Assembly: GCA_934101685.1 (NCBI GenBank)
Contig: CAKORZ010000016.1
Coordinates: 1-21,381 of the forward strand
Reading direction: 5' to 3'
DNA: 21,381 nucleotides
Origin: an uncultured Bacilli bacterium
GTDB taxonomy: Bacteria; Bacillota_I; Bacilli_A; RFN20; DUOF01
Below the pieces are notes generated by a model. The model saw only the letters and a program-made list of their open reading frames with translations, searched no databases and was not told the DNA's origin. The position numbers and the translations under genes are program-made. Every line of letters starts with the position of its first letter. The stretch's first letter is position 1. Of this stretch, positions 20,943 to 21,381 are shown piece by piece.

Positions 20943-21381
20943 TTAATGAGTTATTATAATATTTCTTAAAACTTTAACATCATGTTTTCTATTCTTAACA
21001 GCTTCAATTAAAAATGTATTAGAATACTCTTTATTTTCATCATTAATAAACTGTAATTTAGTTATCCCAAATTTATATTCATCTAATAATTTAATTAAAT
21101 AAATTAATTCTGTAGTCTTATAAACAAGCATTATTCTTCCATTATTCTTTAATAGTCTATTTGAATTACTAATTAATTCATCTAACGATAAAGAAACATC
21201 ATGTCTTGCTCTTTTTAAATCAATATTATCATTCACTAAACTATTTTTGAAATAAGGTGGATTACTAACAATAACATCGACCTTATTAATATTTAAATTT
21301 TGAACACCACAATCATACAATTCATAATTACTTATATTATTTAATATCATATTTTCTTTGCATAATTTAATAGCCTCAGAG
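20943..21381 (-). CDS. TrmN6-like tRNA1(Val) (adenine37-N6)-methyltransferase, 5' part missing
   Basis: The open frame runs off the right edge of the window without a stop, so the N-terminal SAM-binding motif I lies outside; codons upstream of the ATG at 21350 read SEAIKLCKEN and are part of the gene. The visible 146 residues contain the catalytic motif VSNPPYF (NPPY, typical of N6-adenine methylases), then KRARHDVSLSLDELI and a strand GRIMLVYKT. This matches the COG4123 group (YabB/TrmN6), which methylates A37 of a valine tRNA. Homologues are about 240 residues, so roughly 100 are missing. The N6-methylation call is firm; the exact tRNA target is inferred. Confidence 0.85.
   Translation of the reverse strand, partial: SEAIKLCKENMILNNISNYELYDCGVQNLNINKVDVIVSNPPYFKNSLVNDNIDLKRARHDVSLSLDELISNSNRLLKNNGRIMLVYKTTELIYLIKLLDEYKFGITKLQFINDENKEYSNTFLIEAVKNRKHDVKVLRNIIITH

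Noticed and set aside
1..21381. CRISPR arrays, insertion sequences, prophage or integration sites
   Set aside because: No regularly spaced repeats, transposase or integrase frames, or terminal inverted repeats could be seen on reading both strands.

Overview
The window comes from a very AT-rich, low-GC Gram-positive bacterium (Bacillota, class Bacilli or a close relative). Evidence: sigma-A type promoters, strong AGGAGG ribosome binding sites, tRNA genes with encoded CCA ends, an rRNA leader with a Bacillus-like boxA, PrsA-like lipoproteins, and a yutI-like/yutH/yunB neighbourhood that recalls Bacillus subtilis. The yunB and yutH homologues and two exact Spo0A boxes (TGTCGAA) suggest a sporulating lineage or a descendant of one. 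The exact order cannot be fixed from the window; an uncultured gut Bacilli or Erysipelotrichales-like lineage would fit.

Layout. 1-700: a minus-strand cluster of five tRNAs (Val, Tyr, Gln, Lys, Leu) with its own promoter. It is followed by a second promoter and an rRNA-type leader, so an rRNA operon probably begins just beyond the left edge. 725-2360: an S1-domain RNA-binding protein and glucose-6-phosphate isomerase, overlapping by 8 nt. 2447-4237: a NifU-like Fe-S scaffold, convergent with the yunB-yutH sporulation pair. 4327-4812: a two-CBS-domain protein. 4831-11235: a four-gene minus-strand operon of large lipoproteins made of two tandem copies of a pair, each pair being a PrsA-like parvulin lipoprotein plus a more degenerate foldase-like lipoprotein. 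11396-12650: a small membrane protein and a YihY-family membrane protein whose N-terminus is out of frame. 12881-18329: a three-gene SMC-like operon recognisable as Wadjet jetA-jetB-jetC (MksF/MksE/MksB-like) with no jetD nuclease gene beside it. 18383-19180: a metallo-beta-lactamase-fold hydrolase. 19253-20800: an operon of a BspA-type leucine-rich-repeat protein and an unrecognised protein with a weak tRNA-ligase-phosphodiesterase-like motif, driven by a strong promoter with two Spo0A boxes upstream. 20943-21381: the 3' part of a TrmN6-type tRNA methyltransferase.

The genes fall into functional blocks. The tRNA and rRNA signals, TrmN6 and the S1 protein serve translation. The lipoprotein operon serves folding outside the membrane. 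yunB, yutH and the 0A boxes point to sporulation control. The jetABC operon acts in chromosome or plasmid maintenance. The strongest candidates for something undescribed are the duplicated foldase operon (parvulin domain split by a conserved insertion, paired cysteines, InlB-type repeat on one copy), the jetABC operon without jetD, and the Spo0A-box region at the LRR operon.
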